DNA of 64,000 bases. Origin: Cristatella mucedo. Lineage: Eukaryota; Bryozoa; Phylactolaemata; Cristatellidae. The notes under the pieces were generated by a model. That model made no database searches. It saw only the letters and a list, made by a program, of their open reading frames with translations, and was not told where the DNA came from. The DNA lies in contig WPIO01000047.1 of NCBI GenBank assembly GCA_009760855.2, positions 272,501 to 336,500 on the forward strand, written 5' to 3'. Made by a program: the position numbers and the translations under genes. Below are positions 12,838 through 24,489 of the stretch, one piece after another (within the stretch, counting starts at the first letter, position 1; the number at the start of each line of letters is the position of its first letter).

Positions 12838-13602
12838 TACAAATAATGATCTGCCATGTAAGTCGAGTGGGGTTGGTGGCCCTTAAACAAATCAAGATTT
12901 ACTGACCTTCGCTGCCTTGCAACTTAAGCTTGTGCAGTCTCAGAAGTTGCCAATGAACTTTAAGTTGCCGAATCGCATTATCTGCCTCCCACACGCCCTA
13001 TGCGACGGTGCTAGACATTGACGAAATGTAAGCAGAGCAATTCATTGCACAACCATTCATTCAGGGAAATTCGTTGCACAAACAATAACTTTGTTTAGCT
13101 GTTGTATGTATCATTTGCATCCAGCAGCCAACTAACAAATTTGTTAGTCGCATGGCTTCCCACTACAAAAACTTTACCTAAGATTTTAAATCGTTTAGTG
13201 ATTTTCCGCGTAAGACGCTTCACTTTCTGCTGGGGTAATTTCAACAACAGCAAATGGTGAGCTGGGAGAGTCAGGCTGATTATGAGAACAGTAAGACAAG
13301 AAACATCTTGTAATTCTGTAAAATCTTGTCCCTCCACGGTCGGTCACGACTTTTGAATAAGAGATACGAATCTTACTAAAATTAAAAATAAAGACTACTC
13401 GAGCCTAAAATTAATGTGACTGAAAGAATGACAAGGCATCGTTCTAGCTCTCACAGTGCAACATTTCCTTGCGGCTCCTCACGGAGCCTAGCCTTTCCAC
13501 CATCCTGGCCTTATACAGCCACCGGCAGCTACAAAGCAACAATGCCTAACCGCATTGACGATTTCTCAACAAGCTCAAGTTAAAATCAATGAACATGCGA
13601 AC
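12838..13602 (-). other. Unit A intron conserved with unit B
   Basis: Aligns with 21,930-22,350, for example around 'CTGCCTTGCAA' and 'TTTTGAATAAGAGATA'. It ends at the exon donor at 13,603. Confidence 0.6.
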
Positions 13603-13715
13603 CTCTGAGGAACTTTCCACAATACTTCTGTTGCCAGGTGCATCCTCATCGCTTGAAATGTTAGGGTAAATTGCGGCTGGCAATGGCTGGCTGGAATCGT
13701 TCGTGATGGGATCGC
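13603..13715 (-). pseudogene. Possible second copy of the polar tail exon (unit A)
   Basis: The 3' end is clearly homologous to the exon at 22,351-22,454: both end in a Ser-Ser-Ser-(Glu/Lys) codon run directly before a GTT(T/C)G donor, phase 0. In unit A the acceptor matching the one at 22,454 has lost its AG. A candidate replacement acceptor (TTTCGATTCGACAG) at 13,716 would give a 113-base exon, phase 1 to 0, encoding 37 residues rich in Ser, Asp, Asn and Pro. It may be a working alternative exon or a decaying one. The open frame continues through the acceptor to 13,827. Confidence 0.35.
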
Positions 13716-14490
13716 CTGTCGAATCGAAACCAATAGACAGAACGGCCATTTTAATGTATTGCACTAGGTAGACACGGAGGCACGGCCAGCATACACATAC
13801 ATAGCTCGTCTTGTCCAAAAAATCCATGCACTCTTGGAATCAATGCAAATCCTCAATTTCGCCCAGCTGCACGAAACCTATGCCAATAATAATAAGAGCA
13901 CATAGTGGCGTTAGCAGGAAGAAGCAATACATATTGGATATTACATGTGCTACCACATCGGTCAGCCTTTTAGGTGTTAAAGCATGCAAAATAAAGTTGT
14001 TTGGAGGTTTCAAGCAGGTTCAAAGACCGGTGCGGTTTAAATAATATCTATGCAATAATATTTTAAGAAAATGGCAACTAAAAAGGGAGCCGTAATCAGC
14101 TCTGCCAAATCCTGCACACACAAAATCTTCAGTTTGCATGCTTTTGCACACGGTAAGCCAACCAAGACAGTGACATGCACAATTTGTGACAAATATTGCT
14201 AGCTCTGCTAATGCCTACGTTCTTGTCCAATCTTGTTGGCAAGAAGTTCATAAAGTGCTGACATATTTAAGGCAACATATTGATCCCAGGGTGCACAGAT
14301 TATTTTGATTAGCACTGAATACAGCCTGGTCATCCCCTGCTTTTATCACGAGTAGTTCCAGATACTGAATTGCCAAATTACAAACCAGGTCATCATGCAT
14401 GTGTATATTTATCATAATAATAATAATACTATTATTATTAAATTTGTACAGCACCCAAAAAACTAATTCACTGTCCATGCACATAACATA
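13716..14490 (-). other. Unit A intron; empty site for a SINE-B insertion
   Basis: Aligns with 22,465-22,610 and 23,790-24,480 of unit B. At about 14,262-14,290 it reads straight through where unit B holds a SINE-B at 24,100-24,262. An AATAAT repeat lies at 14,415-14,440. Confidence 0.65.
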
Positions 14491-15140
14491 TTAAAGAAAA
14501 AAGCACATAACTGATTAAAATAGTAAAAAAAAATCGTTAGTACAGAACCCTAAGAGAACTGTACGTTTATTCAGGCCCTTTACAATCGACTGCTAGTGAA
14601 TCGGTGCCCAAGGATTAGTGAGCTGCATGGTATCAAGCAAGCAAAAGCAAGCAAACTGCCATGCTTTGGCCAGCATGCTAAAGCAAACATGAAGATACTC
14701 ACGGCCGCCGATTAGTAAAACCTAGCAAGGAACGTGATAAGTAGCATGGTAAGTGCAATGAATCGTGTACAGTCATGCATGTAAAGCACTTAGGAGCAAG
14801 AAGAAACCAGACAAGTTTACACTGGCAAAAGAAAAGCTGACCGGAACTGATGCACCTTTATAAAAGATGCAAGGGAAGTGCAGGTACTGAGTGACTATAG
14901 CTGGGAGCAAATTCCAGACTGTCAGTGCATATGAGCCCAAGGCCCCATCACCAAAAGATTTCGATGCATAGTGACTGACGGCAAACCGGCTAGATGCTGA
15001 GGAGCAAATGGTGCACGAGCACGCTGATGGAGCACGAAGGCCGAACAAGCAGGTAGGTACAAGCAGGTAGGTTGGTGAGGAATGAAGGACTAGGCAGGGC
15101 AGTGATTGACACTTCACTCGAACAATCGAGTGCAATCGCA
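14490..15140 (-). mobile_element. CR1/L2-like LINE fragment shared by units A and B
   Basis: The minus strand includes a frame at 14,773-15,141 ending with 'SFGDGALGSYALTVWNLLPA', the typical C-terminal signature of CR1/L2 ORF2. A matching fragment lies at 24,490-25,085. Being at the same end of both units, it predates the duplication and may mark the crossover site. Confidence 0.65.
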
Positions 15141-15758
15141 CCGGGAGAAATGGACCAAAGACCTAGACCTATGTGCTAGAAAACCGATTGCAGCAAAACG
15201 CAGCTTGGCTTTCGAATGCATTGCTGCCTCGGACATACATTTCTCGACGGCCTAGTATGCCTTGGTGGTTTCGGTTCTAATGGGTGATTCCTAGGCTTGC
15301 CAAAGTTTTCATCAAACTGTTGCACTAGGATCACTACTCGATATTTTTCTCAAACGGTTCAGAACAGAGCCATTGAGGCTATGCTCACAAGCCTAGTTCG
15401 GTCATCATCGTCCGGGTATGTTAGCAACTGCAATGCTATCCAATCCGACGAAATCCAATCCAACGCAATTTAATGCGATGCTATCTCAAAAGAGAGCCCT
15501 CAGTCCTGCAGTGTACACGGGTTTCTGATTTTCTCCGTAGATGGGCTTTTGTTGAAATCGGCCACCTCTGCCAAAATCGTCAGTCTCCCCTTAAACTTGG
15601 ATTCGAGCTGCTTATGCCGCCACTAGGGCCCGTGTGAGCACAAGACCACTGCTCGAGCTGCTGTTGCTCATTCGGCTGCAGAACGCCATTCGCCTCACTC
15701 TTCAATGCAGCCACTGCCAATGGATGTGTTGTTGGCCGTGTCTGACTGCCCAGCCTGG
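15141..15758 (-). other. Unit B: 3' flank of the duplicated gene, start of unit B
   Basis: Similarity to unit A resumes exactly after the LINE fragment: ACCGGGAGAAATGG occurs at 15,141 and at 4,307. This places the junction between the tandem units at about 15,140. Confidence 0.6.
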
Positions 15759-15911
15759 CTACCTACCTGGGACCGGCCTGTTGCGATCGTCAGAACCATA
15801 ATCGAGGAGGCCAGTACTCTCAGACACATGCTCGGAATCGATGTGTTCGATTACGTCCTCGTTTGCTTCAACATTCGCCGAACCATTTGCCGGCAAAAAG
15901 CTACCACCGGC
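15759..15911 (-). pseudogene. Acidic tail exon, unit B copy, truncated
   Basis: The acceptor (ACTTTTTGCAACAG) is followed in phase 0 by 50 codons and TAG. The product is acidic and starts QAGG/AGGSFLPANG, similar to AVDSRLPPGN of unit A, with 'GLLDYGSDDR' matching 'GLPDRGTGDR'. After a small length difference the unit-A-like frame continues in another frame ('GSQAGQSDTANN'-like). So the stop is due to an indel compared with unit A. It could still serve as a shorter C-terminus. It is the nearest tail exon downstream of the exon at 22,351, with matching phase. Confidence 0.45.
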
Positions 15912-15999
15912 CTGTTGCAAAAAGTAAGATAAAACATGCTAAGTAACAAAACAATTCAAAACACCTCATCGTGGACTGCATAGGGACACAGTCCCCCTT

Positions 16000-16540
16000 G
16001 GAAAAGCTGATCCATGGCTTTTAATCACACCGGCAATGAGAGAGTGGTGGTGGACGAAAACCATAAAATACTACAGCAGCAGCATGCTTAAGCAATTAAA
16101 CGAATACATGAACATGGACTTGCACAACCAGCTCAACAAAACCCAAAGGAATCTTGCAGGTATAATTACAAGTAAGGAGGCGTATTAATTTTAATATGGA
16201 AGCCAACCACTGAGCTGGCTCAAACACATTCAAAAGCAAGCCTGGTGAAAACTAGGGAAACATATGCCCCTCTATGTAATAAAGTATAGAACATACACCA
16301 ATGAAACGCAACTTTGAATATGACATAATAGCCACTTAACACACTGGCATTGTTGACAAATGAAACCTCGTGACTTGGACACAAGTCATCAATCAAAAAG
16401 CCTTATCTTCACAGATTTTCACAGATGGTATAAAAAAGACGAAGTGTGGTTCTCCCAGCAATCGGATGCAAATTGTCAGCGGACAGCGACTACCAAAATA
16501 GGGGTTGGAAACCCAAATAAGCAATCACCTACTACAAAGG
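16000..16540. repeat. Intron segment, first copy of a ~0.5-kb repeat (second at 20,140-20,640)
   Basis: Both copies share 'AAGCAATTAAACGAATACAT', 'CCAAAGGAATCTTGCAGGT', 'AAAGCCTTATCTTCACAG' and more. Indels change any shared frame, so the ORFs here (for example 16,360-16,545) are not conserved as protein. Unit A has a related but shorter piece near 5,740. Confidence 0.7.
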
Positions 16541-17554
16541 TATGAAGGCAGCACAATAAGTCTGAAGGCACCAGTAAAAGTACCTCTTTGTGCTAATAAT
16601 AACAATAATAATAGTAGTCCTAATAATAATAATAATAATAAGGTCCTTATATAGCAACTCAAGAGAACTAAACCTCATTATAGAAGCTGTATAGCTTGCT
16701 GCAAGAGAATCAATAACTGGGGTCAATAACATTACCGGTATCACGATAAGATAACTGTGCATAGGCATACGAGTATAAGGCTTAGGCCAGCCTACAAAAC
16801 ACATGAGAAGACACTTGATGCCACCTGTTGGTGAGATTCCTGGTTAGTCACATGCACCGAATCCTGGTAACCGTACAGGTAACCACCCAAAGCACAATTG
16901 TCAACTGTGTCAGTAAAGATGGAAAAATAATTTAGAGGTTTTGTGTTGCTTGCCTTTCAAAACCACAAGAAGTAGCATGCCAGTCGATGTTCTGCTGCCA
17001 AACTATCCAGCTCACTGTAGTGCATTAAAGTAGAAGTTGAAAGAATGTTTTTTGCAAAAAAGCAAGAATTTTCACTCCTTGTCACTTCAATCCATGGCCA
17101 TGACAATTGCCTTCAGTAACAGCGAGGGACAGACTGGGCTAAATTATTAAGATAACCTGGAGGTCAATCTTACTTCCAAGATAAGAACTAACAATAACTA
17201 ATGCCTTGGTCTCTTGCTTGTCTGCAAGCCTTTACTAATACATGATATTGTCAACATTTATATCTCTATTTTTCTCACACAATTACTCTCGACCAGAGCT
17301 TAAAGTGAGGCCCAGCTCGTAAGGGGAATCGTTGCTGCAAAGAATTTCTAAACAATGCATTTCTTATTTAGATCTGCTTACTAAGAATGATGATATATCC
17401 ATGGCTACAGCCCATAATACTATTTAACAATGAATCATCACTCGTTGAGCACATTTCCCAGCACAGCTAAGTCTTCATACTTTCAGCTAAGGAGTATCGC
17501 CAAATTTGGGCCGCTTAGATGAGAAAATGACAGCCCAAATAATAACAATAGTAA
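16541..17554. other. No gene; AAT-rich tract and a short SINE/LINE tail
   Basis: Around 16,590-16,690 there is an AATAATAAT array next to a minus-strand remnant resembling the SINE-A/L2 tail ('ACTCAAGAGAACTAAACCTC'). The rest has no recognised feature. Confidence 0.5.
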
Positions 17555-18395
17555 TAATAATGCACTTGATAAAGCGCCCTCAGAGAACTCAATCTCTTTC
17601 TAGGTGCTTTACATTGGCTGCAAAGGGAAATGCAATTGAATGGTGAGTAATATCATGGATGCTGACCATGTGCATGTCACCCCTAACCAGGTTATTCATT
17701 TTGTTTGTTTATCAAGCATGATTTTACGCGCCATTTAATTGCATTTCCCTTTGCAGCAAATGTAAAGCGCCTAGAGAGAGATTAGGTCCTCTGAGGGCGC
17801 TTTATCAAGTGTATTATTATTATTATTATTATCATGCTTGATAAACAAACAACACGAATAATATGGTTAGGAGTGACATGCACAGGGTCAGCATGCAAAT
17901 GTGGTTAGTGGCAGTATGCACAGTGTCAGCACGCATGAGCACATAAAGGAAAAATCACTGGGACCAACTAAATGCTGTCCTAAATAGGTGTTCTTAAATT
18001 CTTTTTAAATGTGGTCAAGTCAGGGGATGTTCTGACCCAAGTCGGGAGGGAGTTCCTGGCTTTGGGAGCATATGAACTAAATGCACGGTCTCCAAAGGAT
18101 TTGAGGTTTGTACGAGGTATTTGTAGACTGTTGGATGCCGAAAAGAGGGTGGTACAATGCTTGGCCTGGTGGGAGAGTAGATCTGAGAGATAGGCTGGAG
18201 CCAAAGAATGAAGTGACCTAAAAGTGAGTGACAAAACTTTGAAGTCAAACCGTTGCTTGACTGGTAGCCAGTGCAGGTCGGTGAGAAGTGGTGTAATGTG
18301 GCAACTGAGACGCTCACGACAGACAAGCCAAGCTGCAGAGTTTTGCACCAGCTGCAAATACTGCATACGTTTGTGACATACCATCCAGATGCAAT
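17555..18395 (-). mobile_element. L2-1 LINE 3' fragment, interrupted
   Basis: Minus-strand copy from the C-terminal coding region (frame 17,980-18,384: 'LPVKQRFDFKVLSLTFRSLH') to the tail at 17,555. It is interrupted at 17,656-17,831 by a second, inverted L2-1 tail. Confidence 0.85.
17656..17831 (+). mobile_element. Very short L2-1 tail copy nested in another L2-1 copy
   Basis: About 175 bases of 3' UTR ending in GCAAATGTAAAGCGCCTAG and (TTA)n, in plus orientation inside a minus-strand copy. The host copy reads ...ATATCATG before it and ...ATCATGCTTG after it, so ATCATG is a likely target-site duplication. This is a severely 5'-truncated insertion. Confidence 0.75.
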
Positions 18396-18429
18396 GCCGT
18401 TTACATTATAACTATATTACATGATATTA

Positions 18430-18790
18430 ATTAATTTACACTGCAATTCCGTGTTAACATGAATCCAGAAATCTGTGCGATTAAACTTCTGCAACTGGTG
18501 CAAAACTCGGAAGCTCGACTGGTCTGGCGCAAACGGGCAAGCTGCCGAATGCTTTTGCAAGAGTTTTGCTGGTTCTCTATTAAGCATGAAATCTATTTCA
18601 AGATCCTCAATCTGATTACAGGTCACTGCACTTGCCTGCACAAGCAAACCAATTCGATCACCATGCTATTTCATTCAGTGTGCTCTCAAACCAGCCGCTC
18701 TGCTGCATCTTGTCATTTTGCTGTCTCTTGCACTAGTTTCAAGTCTGTTGGTGATCGATCCACCAGTTCATATGCACTAAAAGTCTGCTT
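18430..18790 (+). mobile_element. Diverged L2-1-like LINE C-terminal fragment
   Basis: The frame 18,459-18,887 includes 'LQLVQNSEARLVWRKR' and later 'SFKSVGDRSTSSYALK', related to L2-1 ORF2. From about 18,795 the same frame runs into the neighbouring inverted copy and loses meaning. Confidence 0.65.
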
Positions 18791-18794
18791 GTCA

Positions 18795-19925
18795 GTCAGG
18801 AGTGAGCTACAGGCTATTGGAGTAACCGAACTAAAGGTGCCGCCTCAAGATTTGAGGCTGGTTCGAGGCAAGGCTGAACAATTTTAGTCCAAATAGTTGG
18901 TGGTAAGATGCCGAACCCAGTTGGGAGTAGTTCAGAAAGGTAGGTTGGGCAAGAAAATGAAGGGACCTAAAAGTGAGTGACAAAAACTTGAAGTGGATGC
19001 CTTGCTTGATCGTGAGCCAGTGCAGGTCGGCGAGAAGTCGTGTGATGTGGAAACTGCGACGGCTACGACAGACAAGCCAAGATGCCAAGTTGTTCACTAA
19101 CTGTGTCATATAGCACAGGCCGGTAAACCAGTAAGCAGTGAGCTGCATAGGTCGAGACAGGATGTCAAAAATGCATGGGCCAATTTGGAAGTAGTATCCC
19201 TGTCTAAGCAAGCCCGGATCTTAGCAATGTTGGGTAGCTAAAAGTAGGCAGCTTCGACTGTGGGGCTGATGTTGTTGTCTGGTACAAGGTCACTTTGGAA
19301 CATGACATATAGATTTCGTGCTGATGCAACGAGTTAGGCTGGTAAAGCAGGTTTCCAGCATTAATCTTTCCAATTTCTGTGTCACACTTGGTTTGACCGT
19401 AACTAGTATGCTGGTTGTATCTTCATTAATTTAGGAAAGTTGTTGCTGCCACCTATACGCAGATGTCAGCCATACATGCAGCAAGAGAGTGGAAAGAGTT
19501 AGTCGAGCTGGAGGGCTGAGAGGCATCAAAGAGAAGGATCAACTGAGTGACGCCTGCATAGAAGCAAAAGCCTTTACTGTACCTGGCCATCACATCGTAA
19601 GATGGAGAGAATAAATTTTACAAAGAAGCAGACAAAAGAGAGCCCAGAGGTAATTCATTCTTCAGTGATTTCTCAAATGATCTCATTACAGAGTATCGCA
19701 CTGGGATCTGATCAAGGCCATTGTAGTCCAGAGTCAGTGATGCCCAGGCGAGATGACAGGCAGTCAAGAAGAACTCGGTGATCTATAGTATCAAAATCGG
19801 CAGAAAAATCAAGGGAAACAAGCAGAGAGATTGTACCTAAGTCTGGAATCCTGACCAGGTCGTAATACACCCTAAGCAATGCTAATCTGTGGAGTGATTA
19901 GGTCTCAAACCGACAATTTCTTACT
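18795..19925 (-). mobile_element. Diverged L2-1-like LINE fragment, RT to C-terminus
   Basis: The minus strand shows the C-terminal segment (frame 18,831-19,211), then 'NLGV.F', 'DDTQL'-like and, at 19,700-19,920, the RT segment around motif A ('FDTIDHRVLL'-like). Many frameshifts and a missing 3' tail. Confidence 0.65.
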
Positions 19926-19927
19926 AG

Positions 19928-20140
19928 GTTGAACGCATGTATTGATGACATCCGCACATGGATGGCAGCAAATTTTCTAAAACTAAAGGATGATAAAACT
20001 AACTTACTAGTTATGGGCAAACCTAGTGTGCTTCACAAATTGGAAAGGCTGAAACTCAAAATTGGCTCTGCTAGCATATCTCCTGTTGAATCAGCTCGAA
20101 ATCTAGGTGTCATATTCCAAAGCGACCTCTCGTTAGCTTT
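19928..20140 (+). mobile_element. L2-1 LINE internal fragment
   Basis: Open for 70 codons with 'IDDIRTWMAANFLKLKDDKT' and 'SPVESARNLGVIFQSDLSLA'. It is cut at both ends, the 3' end abruptly joining unit B intron sequence at about 20,140. A copy without its own 3' end is unusual for target-primed insertion and suggests later deletion. Confidence 0.8.
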
Positions 20141-20640
20141 TGATCAAACCGGCAATCAGAGAGTGGTGGTGGCAGAAAACCATAAAGTACAACAATAGCA
20201 GCATGCTTCAGCAATTAAACGAATACATGAACATCGACTTGCACAATTAGCTCTACGAAACCCAAAGGAATCTTGCAGGTGTATTTACAAGTAAGGTGGC
20301 ATATTACTTTTAACATGGAAGCCAACCGCTGAGCTGGCTCAAACACTTTCGAAAGCAAGCCTGGTGAAAACTAGGGAAAACATATGCCCCAGTATGTAAT
20401 ACAGTATAGAACATACACCAATGAAACGTAACTTTGAATATGGCATATAAGCCACTCAACACACTGGCATGGTTGACAAATGAAACCTCGTGACTTGGAC
20501 GCAGGTCATCAATCAAAAAGCCTTATCTTCACAGATTTTCACAGATGGTTCAAAAAAGAACGAAGTGTGGTTCTCCCAGCAATCGGATGCAAATCGTCAG
20601 CGGACGGCGACTACCCAAATGAGGGCTGGAGCAGTGCAAG
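20140..20640. repeat. Intron segment, second copy of the ~0.5-kb repeat
   Basis: Partner of 16,000-16,540; similarity is continuous. The copy is followed at 20,641 by sequence shared with 4,860-5,100 and 6,775-6,830 of unit A ('GCAGCTTTTTACAAATCGGA'). Confidence 0.7.
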
Positions 20641-21247
20641 GAAAATGGTTTCCACAATGGCAGCTTTTTACAAATCGGATGCATATAGCAAGTTATATTT
20701 AGGTTCTATGACAGTTCGAACTAATGCTAAATAAGTCTCGCCGTCGGCAGGGCTAAAATCTCAAGGGCAAAAGGTGACTTATAAGGGCACCACAACACAT
20801 CGATCACATCTCACATCGCATAGCTGAAGCTGCAGTGAACTTCACTCAGCCTAGTTTGAGGCACATCTACAGTGCAGGGTGGGAACTGTCTACCACTGCA
20901 CCTGGCTACTCAACATACCAGCAGGAGCTGCCCAAGAGGCTTTAGCTGTATAGCACGACCTAGGAAAGAATGAAGTAGGCACCCTTATCCTAACCGGCCA
21001 ATGGATTGCACCAGCCACTTTAGCACAGTCTCCAGTGTCATACGGAGCAGGTGGAATTTTCAAAGCACGGGCATTACCAAAGGCACACAACAAAGCAAGT
21101 TAGAGCAAAGGAAAAAGATACATTAACTGACCTCTATAAATTTGAATAGTTGTTTGTGTTTAGGCAAGTCCCATAAACTCATTTTGCTGAAGTCACGATT
21201 AAGATTGAACAACCTGTACCCACGATTTCTGCAGGTATATGCTAGTG

Positions 21248-21285
<38 letters not shown>

Positions 21286-21389
21286 CGTGTGTGTGTGTGT
21301 GTGTGTTTATGTTTGTGACCTTATCTGTCTGTAAATTCAGTAACCACAAGGACTAAGCAAGCGTTGCAACATGCTGAGCTTTGCATATA
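20641..21389. other. Unit B intron
   Basis: The first 200 bases match unit A at 4,880-5,100. The rest shows no conserved frame; a GT microsatellite lies at 21,250-21,307. Confidence 0.5.
21250..21307. repeat. (GT)n microsatellite
   Basis: Nearly perfect GT array with a GCGTGCGT interruption near its middle. Confidence 0.97.
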
Positions 21390-22350
21390 GCACTCAAAGC
21401 CTAGCTGGCATGTGGTAGTATGGCCAACAGACAAAAGCTCAAAAATAAAAGAAAGGATGCCATAACAATGCTGGCAGCAAGAAGCAATCTGTATGGCAGT
21501 GCCAAAAAATCCAAACCCGTTGCCGACGATCGTATTCCGAAATAAGGATTAACTAGAAAAGCTATTGGATTGTCCTGGGTAACTGATAGCACGGGAAATC
21601 CGACACTGATTCAGCAGTTGACCGAAAAAGCTACCGAAGGCCTTCGGTCAAAATGTAAATCTTGATCTTAGTGTCCACTGATCATCTTACATTAATCATA
21701 GCTCCTTCAGCACGAAGATGAGACTTTAATTATGCAAACGAAGATCGGCCAAATGGGCACATTCATCACCAAATGTAGAGACTTAATGGTGTTTTGGAAG
21801 CCCTGAAACTGATGAGTTACAATAACCTGGTGTAGATCGAACCAGGGAGCCAGCAAGCTCTTCATGCCTGCCAGCCGGGACACTCAAATCGCCAACTCTG
21901 GATAGTCGCATAATAATCTCCCACGTAGGTTGAATGCACATGGTGGCCTGTACAACAATCACCATACTGACGGTCACTGCCTTGCAATTTAAACTCGTGC
22001 AGTCTAAGAGGTCACTAGTTACCTGTAAGTTGTTGAATTGCATAATTTTCCTTCAAACAACTAAAGCCACCAGTGCTAAAGACATTGATACCAAGCAAGA
22101 CTTTTGAATAAGAGATATAAATCTTATTAAAATTGAAAGCAAAGACTATTCAAGCTTAAAATTAGTGCGACAGAGAGAATGACAAGAAAATAAGGCTCTG
22201 GCTCTCAAATGCAAGATTTCCAAGCGGCTCTACATGCAGAGTAGCCTTCCACCGTCCTGGCCTTGTGCAGCCACCGGCAGCAGCAAAGCAACAGTGCCTA
22301 ACAACGTTGACGACTTTTCAACCAGCTCTTATCAAAATCAACAAACAAAC
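21390..22350 (-). other. Unit B intron conserved with unit A
   Basis: Aligns in two blocks with 7,961-8,704 and 12,838-13,602. The unit A blocks are separated by 4.1 kb that is absent here. Confidence 0.65.
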
Positions 22351-22454
22351 CTTCGAAGAACTGTCCTCCGTACGCTCGTTGCTATTGTCAGTCCCGCCGT
22401 TTGGTATCTGAGGGGACACGTTTGGGGTTGCCAGCATAGGTCGACCTTCCTCGG
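22351..22454 (-). CDS. Exon: polar cytoplasmic segment (unit B)
   Basis: The acceptor GTGGATTTTGCAG is followed by 104 bases ending at AAG/GTTTGT. Entry phase 1 fits the donor of the transmembrane exon at 25,783, and exit phase 0 fits the acidic tail exons. It encodes about 35 residues, including 'EEGRPMLATPNVSPQIPNGG' and a Ser-Ser-Ser-Lys end; polar, Pro- and Asn-rich, no known domain. The end of the exon is conserved in unit A (13,603). The homologous ends and the phase agreement are the main support. Confidence 0.5.
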
Positions 22455-22611
22455 CTGCAAAATCCACATGCTCGTGGAATCAATGCAAATCCCTTATAGT
22501 TCACAGTTGCCCACAACTGAGGCCGATAATAATATGTGCAAATGGTAGCAGAGGCACGAAGAAGCAATACATTTTGGATACCGCACATGCAACTGCCTAC
22601 GATAATCCAGA

Positions 22612-23785
22612 CTTCGCACTTCTATGTAGAAGACACTCAGTTGTACCTTTACTTTGATCCCTCCCAGCACTCCAACCGGTCTACTTCTCTTAACTCCCTT
22701 GCTACATAAGTTGCTGACATCCAAACATGGATGTCTGAAAGATTTCTCAAATTGAATGACGAGAAAACCAATTTAGTTATGTTGCCTAAACCAAGCGTGA
22801 CTCAACTATATGAAGTGTGACTCAGAAATTGAAAAAACTATTGCTCAAAATCGTCCCCACCAGCATATCTCCTGTTGAATCTGCAAGAAATTTAAGTGCC
22901 CTGTCCAAACTGACCCTTCATTAGATAAACACATGAGCTCCACAGTAAAGTCTGCCTACTTCCGGCTGCAAAAACATGGCTAAAATTCGAGATTCCTCAG
23001 GGATACAACATCAAAGTTGGCCAACACACTTGTAACACCCTGTCTCGAATGACAAATAAATAAATAAAATTCATATATATAGCACCCCAAGAGAACTTAA
23101 TCTCTATTCAGGCGCTTCACATATGCCTCAGGGCTCGGGCCAGCGACCTCAGCCAGAGCTTGGTCGGGGCGTGCATATTAACCATTTACATAACTTACTG
23201 CTAGCTGGCCTACCGGCTTGTACAATCACGCACATACAGCTGGTGCAAAACTCTCCATCTAGGTTTGTCCATCGTGAGTTATGTCACTCACTTTCAGATT
23301 CACTCATCCTTGGGCTGCAGCCTACCTATGTTAGCTATCTCCACACTAAGCCAGCCATCGTACCACGTGCTTTTCTGAATCAAATCATTTGGCTACACCT
23401 CGTAAGACCCCAAAACCATTAGCGAACATGCCTTCAATTCACATGCTGCCAAGCATGGAACTCACTTGTCACTGACCTCACGACATCCCCTGACATGATG
23501 ACATTCAAATGAAAGCTTAAAACACCTACTTGCTATAGCATTAAGTCTTTGCGATTCGCCAAGCGTGTGTTTAACAATACTGACATAGTGCCTTCTGCTT
23601 CTAATTATATTTGCATGTTGTCCCCAGGTATTTCACCTCTGTAAATGCTAAACTTGACATTGTGAAAGTTACCAAAGATGATTCAATCATGTTTTATCAC
23701 AGCATCTGTAAAGTGCCTAGAAAGAGGTTAAGTTCTCTGAGGGTGCTATAATTATGCATTAGTATTATAATCAGGTTAGTCTTTT
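22612..23785 (+). mobile_element. Diverged L2-1-like LINE inserted in unit B only
   Basis: It shows remnants of the RT C box, 'FLKLNDEKTNLVM', 'SPVESARNLSA' and a 3' terminus 'CATCTGTAAAGTGCCTAG'. Unit A is continuous across this place (13,990/14,000), so the element arrived after the duplication or was lost from unit A. It is itself interrupted by a SINE-A. Confidence 0.65.
23048..23190 (-). mobile_element. SINE-A nested in an L2-1 copy
   Basis: Minus strand: a tRNA-like head with 'AAGCTCTGGCTGAGGTCGCTG' shortened to a B-box-like region, then CATATGTGAAGCGCCTGAAT, AGAGATTAAGTTCTCTTGGG and 'GTGCTATATATATGAATTTT'. LINE coding similarity continues on both sides. Confidence 0.75.
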
Positions 23786-24099
23786 AAGTGTGAGAAACTT
23801 GCAATTATTTAGTAGTTTAGGGTTTCTTAGCATGTTCACAAACCGTGGCAGCATCAATAATATCTATACAAAGTTATTTTTTTTTAAAGACAGCTTTGTG
23901 GAGAGCCACAATTAGGTGCTCCAGATACTGCAGAATCTGGTTTCATTTTTTATGTTTTTCACATGGTTAGCAAATCAAGTTGTTTGCTTGCACGATTTGT
24001 GACAAATATTAGTAGTTCTGCGAATTCTTATGTTCATGTAAAATACATTCAGTAAAAAGTTCATAAAGTGCTGATATGTATATTCGAGCCTGCATTAAC

Positions 24100-24262
24100 A
24101 GGGTCGTGATAGCCCAGGAGGTAAGGTGCTGGCTATTCACGACCAAGGCTATGGGTTCGAATCCTGCAGTGAGCAATCGTTTGTGTCAACTGCAAGTGGT
24201 GGTGATGGCCGTTAAGGCTCTTCTAAATGAGGCTGTAAAACCAGCTTATATTTATTTATTTT
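24100..24262 (+). mobile_element. SINE-B present in unit B, absent in unit A
   Basis: Begins GGGTCGTGATAGCCCAGGAG, B-box GGTTCGAATCC, tail 'GGCTCTTCTAAATGAGGCTG' and a TTTATT-rich end. The flanks align with unit A at 14,255-14,300, which has no SINE there. That shows this sequence is a discrete inserted unit. Confidence 0.85.
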
Positions 24263-24489
24263 ATTTTCTACCTTGACCCTCTGGGTGCACAGATTAGTTT
24301 GGGTGGCACTGAACATAGCCTGTTCATCTCTGGCTCTTGCCACAAGTCCTCCCAGACCCTGCATTGCCAAATTACAAACCAGGTCAATATACATGCATAA
24401 ATATAATTCCTTGAGATATGCACAATAATAATGATGATCACAATATATTCGTAGGGCATCAAAAAATAACTAAGTAGCATTCGATGCAC

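Noticed and set aside
16360-20734. Paired ORFs at 16,360-16,545 and 20,480-20,734 sharing the start MKPRDLD
   Set aside because: The DNA is duplicated, but indels shift the frame between copies and the shared protein part is short; it is intron of the duplicated units.
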